Of a stretch of DNA of 64,000 nt, positions 17,885 to 27,100 are shown one piece after another. Numbering within the stretch: the first letter of the stretch is position 1; every line of letters starts with the position of its first letter. Position numbers and translations under genes: made by a program. Source of the stretch: Roseobacter weihaiensis (GTDB taxonomy: Bacteria; Pseudomonadota; Alphaproteobacteria; Rhodobacterales; Rhodobacteraceae); assembly GCF_020622345.1 (NCBI RefSeq), contig NZ_JACNMO010000004.1, forward strand, positions 124,001 through 188,000, written 5' to 3'. The notes beneath the pieces were generated by a model that had not been told where the DNA came from, did not search any database, and saw only the letters and a list, made by a program, of their open reading frames with translations.

Positions 17885-19326
17885 CCGATCTGCCCCGACT
17901 GACCCGCAAAGGCCCGGCCCCCGCGCCCGGTCTTGTCCATCTCGGGCCAGGGGCGTTTTTCCGCGCGTTCAACGCGGTCTACACGGATGATGTGATGGCC
18001 GCCGAGGGCGGGCCCTGGGGGATCATTGCCGTGAGCCTGCAAAGTGCGCGGGCGGCTGAGGCGCTGGGGCCGCAGGGCGGCGTTTATACTTCCGTCACCT
18101 TGGGGCCGGACGCGACGGATGTGCGGGTGATCGAGGCGATCTCAAGGGTTATCACAGCGCCGGAAGATCCGGTCGCGGTCGTGCAGGCGATGGCCGACCC
18201 GCAGATCAGGATTGTCTCGCTGACGGTGACGGAAAAGGGCTATTGTCATCACCCCAGCACAGGTGCGCTGCGGCGGGATGCCCCCGAAATCCGGCATGAT
18301 CTGGCCCATCCTGACCACCCGAAAACGGCTCCCGGTTTTATCGTTGCGGCGCTTGCGAAAAGGCGTGCCGAGGGTCTGCGCCCCTTTACGGTGCTGAGTT
18401 GTGACAATCTGCCGGACAACGGTGCGATGCTGCGCCGGATCATACTGGAGTTTGCGCGGCTTCGAGACCCGGCACTGGCCGGTTGGATTGAACGGGAGGG
18501 GCGGTTCCCTGCCACCATGGTGGACCGCATCACCCCGGCAACCACGCCGCAGGATGTTGACCGTCTGGCGGCGCAGACAGGGTATGTCGATCTGGCCTGC
18601 GTGCAGCATGAAGCCTTCCGGCAGTGGGTGATCGAGGATGACTTCGTTGACGGCGTCCGCCCCGCCTGGGACCGCGCGGGGGCGCAGTTTGTCACTTCGG
18701 TCGCGGCCCATGAGATGATGAAGCTGCGCTGTCTCAACGGCACCCATTCAGCCCTGGCCTATCTGGGATACCTTGCGGGTCATGAGACCATCTCCGAGAC
18801 GGTCGCCGAGCAGTGTTTTGCGACCCTTTGCGAAAAGCTCTGGTCTGAAGAAATCATACCCACGGTCCCGCAGCCCGAAGGGGAAGACCTGCCCGCCTAT
18901 GTGCAAGCCTTGCTGGCGCGGTACCGCAACCCGGCGATCCGGCACCGGACATGGCAGATTGCGATGGATGGCTCGCAAAAGCTGCCGCAGCGCATTCTGG
19001 GGACGATCATGGATCGGCGCGATGCGGGGCAGGGGGCCCCGGGGCTGTGCCTCGTGGTGGCGGCGTGGATGCGCTATGTCGGGGGCACTGATGAAGAGGG
19101 CGCGCGCATTGATGTCCGCGATCCGCTGGCAGAGCGGCTAAAGGCCGCGTCAGACGCCGCCTCCGACCCGGCTGAAAAGGTGGCCGCGCTTTTGGCCTTT
19201 GCCGAGGTGTTCCCGACCGAGCTGACAGATGATGCGCGGTTCTTCTCCGCCGTGACAGCGGCCTATGCCGATCTGGTGAAAAACGGGGCGCGCGCCTCGG
19301 TCAAAGCCTACACCGGATCGGGCTGA
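17881..19326 (+). CDS. uxuB: Fructuronate reductase-like mannitol dehydrogenase family protein
   Basis: A 481-residue long-chain mannitol dehydrogenase family protein with an N-terminal nucleotide-binding fold (GPGAFFRAF region). The family core includes VLSCDNLPDNG and the catalytic Lys region MMKLRCLNGTHSALAYLG. Coupling to uxaC (GTG start overlapping the uxaC stop) favours NADH-dependent reduction of fructuronate to mannonate. Mannitol or arabinitol dehydrogenase is the alternative. Its 3' end overlaps the convergent betaine ATPase gene by 19 bp. No mannonate dehydratase (uxuA) is in the window. Confidence 0.85.
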   Translation: MTDLPRLTRKGPAPAPGLVHLGPGAFFRAFNAVYTDDVMAAEGGPWGIIAVSLQSARAAEALGPQGGVYTSVTLGPDATDVRVIEAISRVITAPEDPVAVVQAMADPQIRIVSLTVTEKGYCHHPSTGALRRDAPEIRHDLAHPDHPKTAPGFIVAALAKRRAEGLRPFTVLSCDNLPDNGAMLRRIILEFARLRDPALAGWIEREGRFPATMVDRITPATTPQDVDRLAAQTGYVDLACVQHEAFRQWVIEDDFVDGVRPAWDRAGAQFVTSVAAHEMMKLRCLNGTHSALAYLGYLAGHETISETVAEQCFATLCEKLWSEEIIPTVPQPEGEDLPAYVQALLARYRNPAIRHRTWQIAMDGSQKLPQRILGTIMDRRDAGQGAPGLCLVVAAWMRYVGGTDEEGARIDVRDPLAERLKAASDAASDPAEKVAALLAFAEVFPTELTDDARFFSAVTAAYADLVKNGARASVKAYTGSG

Positions 19327-20360
19327 TCTGCCGAACGGGACAGGCGGGGCACAAGCGCTTTGACCAGATCTTTCATATCCAGAAGGCCAATCGGCTGACC
19401 CTCTGACATCACGCGGTAGGTGCAGGTCGTGTCGCCGCCTGACAGGGCGATCAGACGTTCTAGGGTATCATCCGCCTCCACCTCCCCGGCGAAAGACGCC
19501 TCGGCGAGGGGTTGCATGACAGAGCGGACCCGGAGCACGCGGGCGCGGTTGATGTCGCTGACAAAATCCTCGATGTAAGGGTCGGCCGGGTTCAGCAGGA
19601 TGCCTTGCGGCTCACCCTGCTGCACGACCGCGCCATCCTTGAGGATCACCAGATGGTCTGCCAGTTTGAGCGCTTCATCCAGATCGTGGGTGATAAAGAC
19701 GATGGTCTTTTTCAACTCCACCTGAAGCTCCAGCAGCAGATCCTGCATGTCCGTGCGAATGAGCGGATCAAGGGCTGAAAACGCCTCGTCCATCAGCATG
19801 ATATCGGTGCCTGCGGTCAGGGCGCGGGCAATGCCGACCCGCTGTTGCATGCCACCCGAGAGCTGCGAGGGAAAGCGGTGCTCATAGCCGCCCAGGCCCA
19901 CCCGGTCGAGCCATTTGCGCGCTTCGCGGTCTTGCGTCGTACCATCTGCACCTTGAACCGCAAGGGCCGTTGCGGCGTTCTGCAGCACGGTGCGATGCGG
20001 CAGCAGGGCGAATTTCTGAAACACCATTGCCATTTTCTGCTGGCGCAGTTTCCGCAGGTCCCTTTCGGAGAGTTTGGTGACGTCTTCGCCATCCACGAGG
20101 ATTTCACCGGCTGTCGGGTCGATCAGACGGTTCAGGTGCCGGATCAGGGTGCTTTTGCCGGACCCGGACAACCCCATCACAACCGTGATCTCACCGGCCT
20201 GCATATCGACGTTGATGTCCTGCAGGCCCAGCACATGGGCATGATCCGCCAACAACGCGTCCTTGCCGAGGCCGGCCCGAACATGGGTCATCATCTGGGT
20301 GTGGCGGGGCCCGAAAATCTTGTAGACTCCGCGCAGCTGCACCTTTGGCTTTGTATTCAT
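19308..20360 (-). CDS. proV: Glycine betaine/proline ABC transporter ATP-binding protein
   Basis: 350 residues of the ProV/OpuAA family: Walker A GLSGSGKST (about 65-73), signature LSGGMQQRVG, Walker B MLMDEAFSALDPLIR, and switch His in FITHDLDEA. A short C-terminal region looks like a reduced CBS module, ending MKDLVKALV. It energises uptake of a quaternary ammonium osmolyte. The start is ATG at 20358-20360, with GAGG upstream. Last gene of a three-gene leftward operon. Confidence 0.9.
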   Translation of the reverse strand: MNTKPKVQLRGVYKIFGPRHTQMMTHVRAGLGKDALLADHAHVLGLQDINVDMQAGEITVVMGLSGSGKSTLIRHLNRLIDPTAGEILVDGEDVTKLSERDLRKLRQQKMAMVFQKFALLPHRTVLQNAATALAVQGADGTTQDREARKWLDRVGLGGYEHRFPSQLSGGMQQRVGIARALTAGTDIMLMDEAFSALDPLIRTDMQDLLLELQVELKKTIVFITHDLDEALKLADHLVILKDGAVVQQGEPQGILLNPADPYIEDFVSDINRARVLRVRSVMQPLAEASFAGEVEADDTLERLIALSGGDTTCTYRVMSEGQPIGLLDMKDLVKALVPRLSRSADQPDPV

Positions 20361-20370
20361 AGGAGCCGCC

Positions 20371-21405
20371 TCAATGTGCTTTCTTGTTCTTGTCGATCCG
20401 GCTGAGCGCGGCCTTGGAGGCACGATCCAGGATCACCGCGAGCAACACGATGCCAAAGCCCGCGACGATGCCCACGCCAAGTTCCAGATTGCGGATGCCG
20501 CGCAGCACCAGCACGCCCAGACCGGGGGCCGAGACCAACGAGGCGATCACCACCATTGCAAGGCTCATCATGATGGTCTGGTTGACGCCTGCCATGATGT
20601 TGGGCAGCGCCAGCGGCAGTTGCACGCCCCAGAGTTTTTGCCGCTTGGTCATGCCAAAGGCGTCCGCCGCCTCGATCACATCCGGGTCCACCAGTCGAAT
20701 GCCGAGATCGGTCAGCCGGATCACCGGCACGATCGCGTAGAGAATAATCGCAATGCCGTAAAGCTTGGATTCGGTGACGGAGAAGAGAAAGATCAGCGGG
20801 ATCAGATAGACGAAGGTGGGCAGCGTTTGCAACAGGTCCAGCACTGGCACCAGCATGCGTTGCAGCGTGTTGGACCGCGACATTGCAATCCCGATGGGGA
20901 CCCCCAGCAGGACCGACAGCCCGGTACAGACAAAGATGATCGACAGCGTCTCCAGCGCCACATCGAGATGATCGATGAAGCCGAGAAACAAGAAGGACGC
21001 AGCCACAAAGAGCGTGACACCCAGCGACCGCGCCACATACCACGTCAGCGCCACCAAAAGCGGCACGATGATGAACCAAGGTGTTGCGGTAAAGAGCCAC
21101 AAGGCCCCGTCCAGCATCCATGACAGCGGCTGGGTGATCGGATCCAGCACCAGCTTCAGGCTCACACGGGCGGCCAGAAACGCCTCTTCGACCCCGGCGG
21201 TCATGTCACGGGTCTGGGGGATCTGGGCGCAGGATTCGTGCAGCGCATCGAGGGAGGGAAAGGGCGGGCTGCCACGGGCTCCGGCGTCCGTGTCTCCGCC
21301 AAGCTGGCCCAGCAGCGCCTGCATGGAGGTTGGCGCGGCCTCAACACTCTGATCGCACCACTCCCGCAGTCCCAGCGCGTCGAAAAAGCCGTCGTAATAG
21401 GCCAT
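20371..21405 (-). CDS. proW: Glycine betaine/proline ABC transporter permease
   Basis: A 344-residue ProW/OpuAB-type permease. A long N-terminal non-membrane segment (about residues 1-95) precedes the membrane helices. The EAA loop is EAADAFGMTKRQKLWGVQLP, and IMMSLAMVVIASLVSAPGLG follows. It forms a homodimeric channel with two ProV subunits. It lies 10 bp from the ATPase gene and 74 bp from the binding-protein gene, with a hairpin in that gap. Confidence 0.9.
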   Translation of the reverse strand: MAYYDGFFDALGLREWCDQSVEAAPTSMQALLGQLGGDTDAGARGSPPFPSLDALHESCAQIPQTRDMTAGVEEAFLAARVSLKLVLDPITQPLSWMLDGALWLFTATPWFIIVPLLVALTWYVARSLGVTLFVAASFLFLGFIDHLDVALETLSIIFVCTGLSVLLGVPIGIAMSRSNTLQRMLVPVLDLLQTLPTFVYLIPLIFLFSVTESKLYGIAIILYAIVPVIRLTDLGIRLVDPDVIEAADAFGMTKRQKLWGVQLPLALPNIMAGVNQTIMMSLAMVVIASLVSAPGLGVLVLRGIRNLELGVGIVAGFGIVLLAVILDRASKAALSRIDKNKKAH

Positions 21406-21429
21406 GAGCTGCCCCCTTGGTTGGCAGAT

Positions 21430-21455
21430 GGCACCGCCCGGCGCGGGGCGATGCC
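21430..21455 (-). terminator. Intercistronic hairpin between betaine binding-protein and permease genes
   Basis: On the minus strand a 10-bp stem (one G-T wobble, 6-base loop; arms 21446-21455 and 21430-21439) begins 24 bp after the binding-protein stop. No U-tract follows. It is probably an mRNA 3'-end stabiliser or attenuator of the permease genes. Confidence 0.5.
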
Positions 21456-21479
21456 TGTGCAGTCAAATATGCGGTACCG

Positions 21480-22448
21480 TTATTGCAGCAACGCGCTGAG
21501 CTTGGATTTTGCGTCGTCGCTGAGCCAGTTCGACCAGGTGTCCTGGTAGCTGGTCAGGAAATAGACCGCAGCCTCTTCGTTGGAGGCGTTATTGGTTTCC
21601 TGCCAGGCCAGAACCTCGCCCATCTGGGCGTTGGTAAAGCTCATCTTGCCCAGCATCTCGGCCACCTCCGGTTCGCGTTCGGAGAAGGTCGTGGTGACGG
21701 CGGTCACCACATTGGAGGTCGGATAGGCGGACAGGCCGGGGGTGGCGCAATCCTCAAGCCCGTTGCAGGTGTGTGTGGCCGCGTCATAGGCAGGCATTTC
21801 AACCTGCACCATCGGGTATTTGCCCAGAACGGAGGTGGGGGCCCAGTAATATCCAAACCAGGGTTCCCGTGCCTCATAGGCGGCCGCAATTGCGGTGGCG
21901 AGCGTCTCGCCAGAGCCGTGCTGGAAGCGTTCAACGCCTGCTTCGGCCAGACCGGCGGCCTTGAAGTTGTTGTGGTTGGTGACATCGCATCCCCAGCCCG
22001 ATGGGCAATCATGAAAAAGGCCGCCCACGAGCTCCGGGTTGGCCTTGATCCCCTCCAGCGTCTTCAGTTCAGGATGCGCTTCTGCAAGATACTGCGGGAT
22101 CCACCACGCCTCGACCCCGCCGTCAGACAGCACTTTGGACAACTCCACCAGTTTGCCTTCGGCCACAAGGTCGTCGTAGACCTCTGTATAGCTTGTCCAG
22201 AGCTCGGTGAGGATGTCGGGCTGCCCGGTCTCTGCAACGGAGGTCATGGCAGGCACCGTGGTGGTTGGTACAACGGTGACGTCACAGCCATAGCCCTGCG
22301 TCATCAAAAAATTTGCAACCGAGGTGACCACGGCGGCCGAGGCCCAGTCCATCTCGGTGATGGATACCTCACCACAGTCGGCCTGTGCCGCTCCTGCCGT
22401 CATCCCCGCAGAAAGCAGGACGCCTGCGCTCAAACATCTGAATTTCAT
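21480..22448 (-). CDS. proX: Glycine betaine-type ABC transporter substrate-binding protein
   Basis: 322 residues with a signal peptide (MKFRCLSAGVLLSAGM core, cleavage near AQA/DCG). The mature part matches the OpuAC/ProX fold. Trp residues spaced along it (ITEMDWAS, ILTELWTSY, VEAWWIPQY, WFGYYWAP) fit an aromatic cage for quaternary ammonium groups. The start is ATG at 22446-22448, after GGGAG. First gene of the leftward importer operon. Choline, betaine or proline betaine cannot be told apart from sequence. Confidence 0.9.
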   Translation of the reverse strand: MKFRCLSAGVLLSAGMTAGAAQADCGEVSITEMDWASAAVVTSVANFLMTQGYGCDVTVVPTTTVPAMTSVAETGQPDILTELWTSYTEVYDDLVAEGKLVELSKVLSDGGVEAWWIPQYLAEAHPELKTLEGIKANPELVGGLFHDCPSGWGCDVTNHNNFKAAGLAEAGVERFQHGSGETLATAIAAAYEAREPWFGYYWAPTSVLGKYPMVQVEMPAYDAATHTCNGLEDCATPGLSAYPTSNVVTAVTTTFSEREPEVAEMLGKMSFTNAQMGEVLAWQETNNASNEEAAVYFLTSYQDTWSNWLSDDAKSKLSALLQ

Positions 22449-22775
22449 GGATATCTCCCTTGTTTTTTGTTGGTATCGCCTTGTGGGTGCCAAAAGACGT
22501 TGACATGGCCCCGGGTCGATCACGGCAGTATGATGCGCAAGTCCGGCCGTCTCAGGTCCGCAGGCGATACAAAAATGGTTTTCTGACCACAGGAGTATTT
22601 TGCTCGCGCAGCATGGTCAAGCATTCCGGGGCCATGCATTTTCCGAACCGGTGACCCTATGGCCTTAAATTCACGTCATAATGCGCCTTTAAGCTTCAGA
22701 CAATCGGCTGCGCGGACTTGACAGGGTTAACCTCTTCGCGGAACCATTCACACTTACTTAAAAGGGAATTTTCAA
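22449..22775 (+). other. 327-bp intergenic region, divergent promoters
   Basis: This gap separates the leftward betaine operon from the rightward patatin-like gene. Two TTGACA hexamers are present (22500-22505 and 22718-22723). Neither has a convincing -10 element at 16-18 bp on the plus strand. The patatin-like gene has an AAGGGA ribosome site at the right end. No small gene, tRNA or hairpin was recognised. Confidence 0.5.
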
Positions 22776-23984
22776 ATGGCTGTAGGACTGGTTTTAGGGG
22801 GCGGTGCCCCCAATTTGCCGCTGATGTCGGGCGCCTTGCTTGCGCTGGATGATGCGGGTGTCGAATTTGAGGTGGTGTCGACCACAGGAGCAGGCATGTT
22901 AATTGGCCTGATGTACGCAGCCCCAAAGCATGGCACCCGCAAAGAAACCTTGCAGGCGACCCGCGAGATGGGGGTGCATGACGCGATCTACAATGTCTTT
23001 CCGGTCAACTATAAAATCTTCCACAAGGCCGGGCCCATGGCCGAGGCCTACACCAAGTTTCACCAGACCTGGCTGGCGGCCTTGCCGCGTAACAACGAAG
23101 CGCAGCGTTTCATATCCGACATGACGCAGTTCTGGATGGCCAGCATGTGCCCAAGCGATTTTTCACCGCACCAGAACGGCCTGTGCCAGCCGCCACCCTG
23201 GATTGATCTGGTGGTCGATTTCGACAAGCTGCAGGAATTTGAGGGTGAATTCCTGATGTCGGCCTACTGCATTGAAGAGGAAAAGGAAGTATCTTTCCCC
23301 AAGCATGAGATTACGTCCGATCACTTCAAGGCCGCGTTGGCGATGCCGCTGATCTACGCGCCCTACAAGATGGACGGCAAGACCTATCTGGAAGGATCGG
23401 CTTTCGATACGCTGGCGTTTAGTCCGGGCGAGGTCATGAGTCGCAACCTCATCGATACGGTGGTTTATTTTGATATTCTGGGGCAGCGAAAACTCATTGC
23501 TGAACCCACCAACCTTTATGACGCCTGGGTGCATTCGATCATCAATCCGCTGACCCGGATTGCCGAGATGGATTCGGCAAATTACGAAAATGTCGAATCC
23601 AAGCTGGAGAACGTGGACGTACTGCGCATGCCGTTCCGGGATAACATCTCTGAAGAGCAGTGGCCCAAGGTTCTGGATTGGTCCTACTCCAACATGTCCA
23701 CTCTTTTTGATATTGGCTATAAGACCGGTCAGGCGTTTGCCGAAAAGCACCAGACCGCGCTGAACAGCAGCAAGGCGAAGTCACCCAAGCGCGTGATGCA
23801 AACGATCAACGGTGCCGGTCTGGAAAGACAGGTGATGGATATCGTCAAAAAGGCCGAGCGAAAGGCGGCTCCGGCAAAGGGAAATGAGTTGCAGCAGCAA
23901 TTCAAGAAGCTGGTCAAGGAAGAGAACAAGACGTTGCAAGAAGCCTTTGCCAGCGCAGCGCAGATGTTTGAGCAATCCTACTGA
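22776..23984 (+). CDS. Patatin-like protein with degenerate catalytic dyad
   Basis: A 402-residue patatin-fold protein. The oxyanion-hole glycines (LVLGGGAP, residues 6-12) and the later APYKMDGKTYLEGS region fit the family. The nucleophile elbow G-x-S-x-G reads T-T-G-A-G (residues 36-40), so the catalytic Ser is Gly38. The D-G-G/A motif reads E-G-S (206-208), so the Asp is Glu. It is therefore probably not an active phospholipase by the usual mechanism. The C-terminal 90 residues are Lys/Glu-rich and probably helical. No signal peptide. A hairpin terminator follows, so it is likely monocistronic. Confidence 0.8.
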   Translation: MAVGLVLGGGAPNLPLMSGALLALDDAGVEFEVVSTTGAGMLIGLMYAAPKHGTRKETLQATREMGVHDAIYNVFPVNYKIFHKAGPMAEAYTKFHQTWLAALPRNNEAQRFISDMTQFWMASMCPSDFSPHQNGLCQPPPWIDLVVDFDKLQEFEGEFLMSAYCIEEEKEVSFPKHEITSDHFKAALAMPLIYAPYKMDGKTYLEGSAFDTLAFSPGEVMSRNLIDTVVYFDILGQRKLIAEPTNLYDAWVHSIINPLTRIAEMDSANYENVESKLENVDVLRMPFRDNISEEQWPKVLDWSYSNMSTLFDIGYKTGQAFAEKHQTALNSSKAKSPKRVMQTINGAGLERQVMDIVKKAERKAAPAKGNELQQQFKKLVKEENKTLQEAFASAAQMFEQSY

Positions 23985-24025
23985 GGCGCACAGCCGCTCT
24001 GTGAAGCCAGCCCTCTCTTGACGAC

Positions 24026-24057
24026 AACGCCCGGCGCAGGTTTCTCTGCCGGGCGTT
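24026..24057 (+). terminator. Rho-independent terminator after the patatin-like gene
   Basis: AACGCCCGGC (24026-24035) pairs perfectly with GCCGGGCGTT (24048-24057) across a 12-base loop, and the arm ends in a short T-run. It lies 42 bp after the stop codon and separates this gene from the cyclase-domain gene. Confidence 0.75.
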
Positions 24058-24113
24058 TGAGTTGAACTCGATATGGTGTATGTCAACGCCACAACCGGAG
24101 TGTGACCCTCGAT

Positions 24114-27100
24114 ATGGAATGCCTGAATTGTGCAACGGTCAATCGGCAAGGACGTCGCTTTTGCGGCAGTTGCGGATCGGTCTTGCCGGTCGGCTGCCCG
24201 AAATGCGGGTTTGCGAATGAGCCTGAAGACGCCTTTTGCGGCGGCTGCGGTGCGGCGGTGGACAAGGCCGCAGCGCTGGCGGCCCAGCCCGTGCTCGAAG
24301 CTGCCCGGCCCTATTCGTTTGAGGGGGACCGCCGCCAACTGACCGTGATGTTCTGCGATCTGGTCGGCTCAACGGTCATCTCAGAGCAGCTCGATCCGGA
24401 GGAGATGACCGGACTGCTGACCGCCTACCGCATCGCCTGCGCCGAAGTGGTGGAGCAATACGGCGGGTTCATCGGGAACTTCATGGGGGATGGTTTGCTG
24501 ATCTATTTCGGCTACCCGCAAGCCCATGAAGACGACCCGCAACGTGCGATCCGTGCAGGTCTGAGCATCATTGCAGCGGTTGACGAGCTCAACCAGGAAT
24601 TCTCCGCGCCGGATGTCTTGCTGAATGTGCGCATCGGGATCAACACGGGCCTTGTGGTTGCCGCCGACATTGGCGCGGGGGAACAGCGCGAAAAAATGGC
24701 CATCGTGGGGGACACGCCGAATATCGCCGCGCGGCTGCAGTCGCTTGCAGATCCGGGCACGGTGGTGATCGGGCGGCGTACCCACCGACTGATCGAAGGG
24801 TTGTTTGTCTGCGAACCCCTCGGTGCGCAAACCCTCAAGGGCATCACCGAACCCGTTGAGGTCTATCGGGTCTGCGAAACGACCGAGGCCCGAAGCAGCT
24901 TCGAGGCCAAGCTGCAACGGGGGCTGACCCCGATGGCTGGCCGCAAGGAAGAGGTCGGCCTGCTGGTCAACCGCTGGGATCAGGCCAAGGAGGGGGATGG
25001 TCAGGTGGTCCTGATCTCGGGGGAGGCAGGGGTCGGCAAATCCCGTGTTCTGCAGAACTTTCAGTCCATCGTGACAGGGCAGAATTGTCCGGCCATCAGT
25101 TTTGTCTGCTCGAACTACCGTCAGGATACCCCCTTTCATCCCGTCATCGACTTCTTTGAACGGACGCTTCAGACAGATGCCAATAATGCGCCGGGCGCGA
25201 TGCTGGATCGTCTCGATGCCTATCTGGCGGCGCTGGGACTGGATGTGGCGGAATACGGGTCGCTCCTTGCCGCGATGCTGAACCTGCCCGCCTCCGGCCG
25301 GTATGATGTGCCGGTGCTGACGCTGGAAGACCAGAAGAACAAGACGCTGAAAGCGCTTGTGACCGTGGCCGAGGCCCTGTCGGCGACCTCGCCGCTTCTG
25401 ATCGTGGTCGAGGATCTGCAATGGGCGGATCATTCCACGCGCGAGTTTCTGGGCCTTCTGGTTGAACATGTGCGCACCTCCCGGATTCTTGTGGTGCTCG
25501 CCTTCCGTACGGATTTTGAACCTGACTGGACCAGACAACCCCATCTGACGGTCATGCGTCTGCGCCATCTCAGCCGGCCCGAAAGCATCGAGCTCGTCGA
25601 GGGCGTGACAGGTGGGCGACCATTGCCCGACGAGGTGCTGGAGCATATCCTTTCCAAGACCGATGGTGTGCCGCTTTTCATAGAAGAGCTGACCAAGCTC
25701 GTGCTCGAGATGGATTTGCTGGAGCTGAAAGACGGACGCTACATCTTGACCGGACCGTTGGGCGCGACCGAGATCCCGGATTCATTGCAGGATTCGCTGA
25801 TGGCGCGGCTGGATCACCTTGGGTCTGCCAAGGAGGCAGCCCAGCTCGCCTCCGTGCTGGGGCGTACGTTTGGGCATGCCCTGTTGCTGGCGGTGACGCA
25901 GAAAAGCGAGGAAGCTCTGGACCATGCGCTGACGCGGCTGGTGGATTCGGAGCTGTTGTACCGACGCGGGCTGGCGCCCGAAATCGTCTATGAATTCAAG
26001 CATGCGCTGGTCAAGGATGCGGCCTATCAGGGGTTGCTGCACAGCAAAAGACGTCAGCTTCATCTGGAGATTGCGGAAATCCTTGAGGTCCGCTTCCCCC
26101 AGATGACCGAGCGCAGCCCGGAGCTGCTCTCCTATCATTACAAAGAGGCCGGAGACGTCGAAAAGGCGATCCCCTACAGCTTTAAGGCAGGGGATGCCGC
26201 CGCGGAGCGTTATGCCTCGACCGAGGCCTCCGCGCATTATCAGTCGGCTCTGGAGATGGCAAAGTCGGTCCCGTCGACCAATGCTTCCGCACGCCATCAG
26301 ATCAGGGCGATCCTGAAGCTTGCGAATGTGGCTGCGACGCGGGACCAATTTGAACGCAACCTCGGCAATCTCGGGACGGCCCGCGCGCTGGCGGAAAACA
26401 TCGATCATCAGATAAGGCTGTGCCAGATTCAGTATTGGACGGGCCGGACCTATTATGTGCTGGGTCGGTTTGGGCTCGCGGCTGATCTTGCGCGGCAGGC
26501 TTTGGAGCTGGCCGACCGCCTCGGGGATGACGACCGGATGAAAACCGGCCCGGTGAACCTGCTGGCAAGGGTGCACTGCCTTTTGGGCGAACCGGTGGCG
26601 GCGATCAATTATGCCACGCAGAGCGTTCGCCAGATGCACGATACGGGCGATCATGTCGAGGAGGCCGCGGTCTCTGGCGTGCTGGCTTTCGCGCTGGCGC
26701 AGCACGGTCAGTACGAGCAGGCGATGGATGCGGCCAACCATGGCGTCACCTTGGCGCAGGAGGTCGATCATCTGCCAACGGTTGCCGCCTGTCTGATGTT
26801 TCGGGGGGTGGTCAACGGCTGGTTTGGCCGGTTGACGGAGGCCACACCGGATTTTGAGCAAGGTCTCTACGTCTGTGAAAAATCAGGTGACGTCTTTCGC
26901 AAATACCTCACGCTCGGCTGGCGCGGAGAGGCCTGTCTGGTGGCCGGCGAGCTTGTGTCCGCGCGCAACAACCTTGAACAATGTCTGGAGCTTGGGACAA
27001 CGCTGGGGACCTCGTTTCATCGCGGGGCTTTTGAGGCTTTTCTGGCCAAGGCGTTGCTGTCCCAGGGCGAATCTGACAAGGCGATGCGGCTGAGCGAGGC

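Noticed and set aside
22500-22723. TTGACA hexamers as promoters of the patatin-like gene
   Set aside because: Neither hexamer has a credible -10 element at normal spacing, so they are only mentioned in the gap entry.
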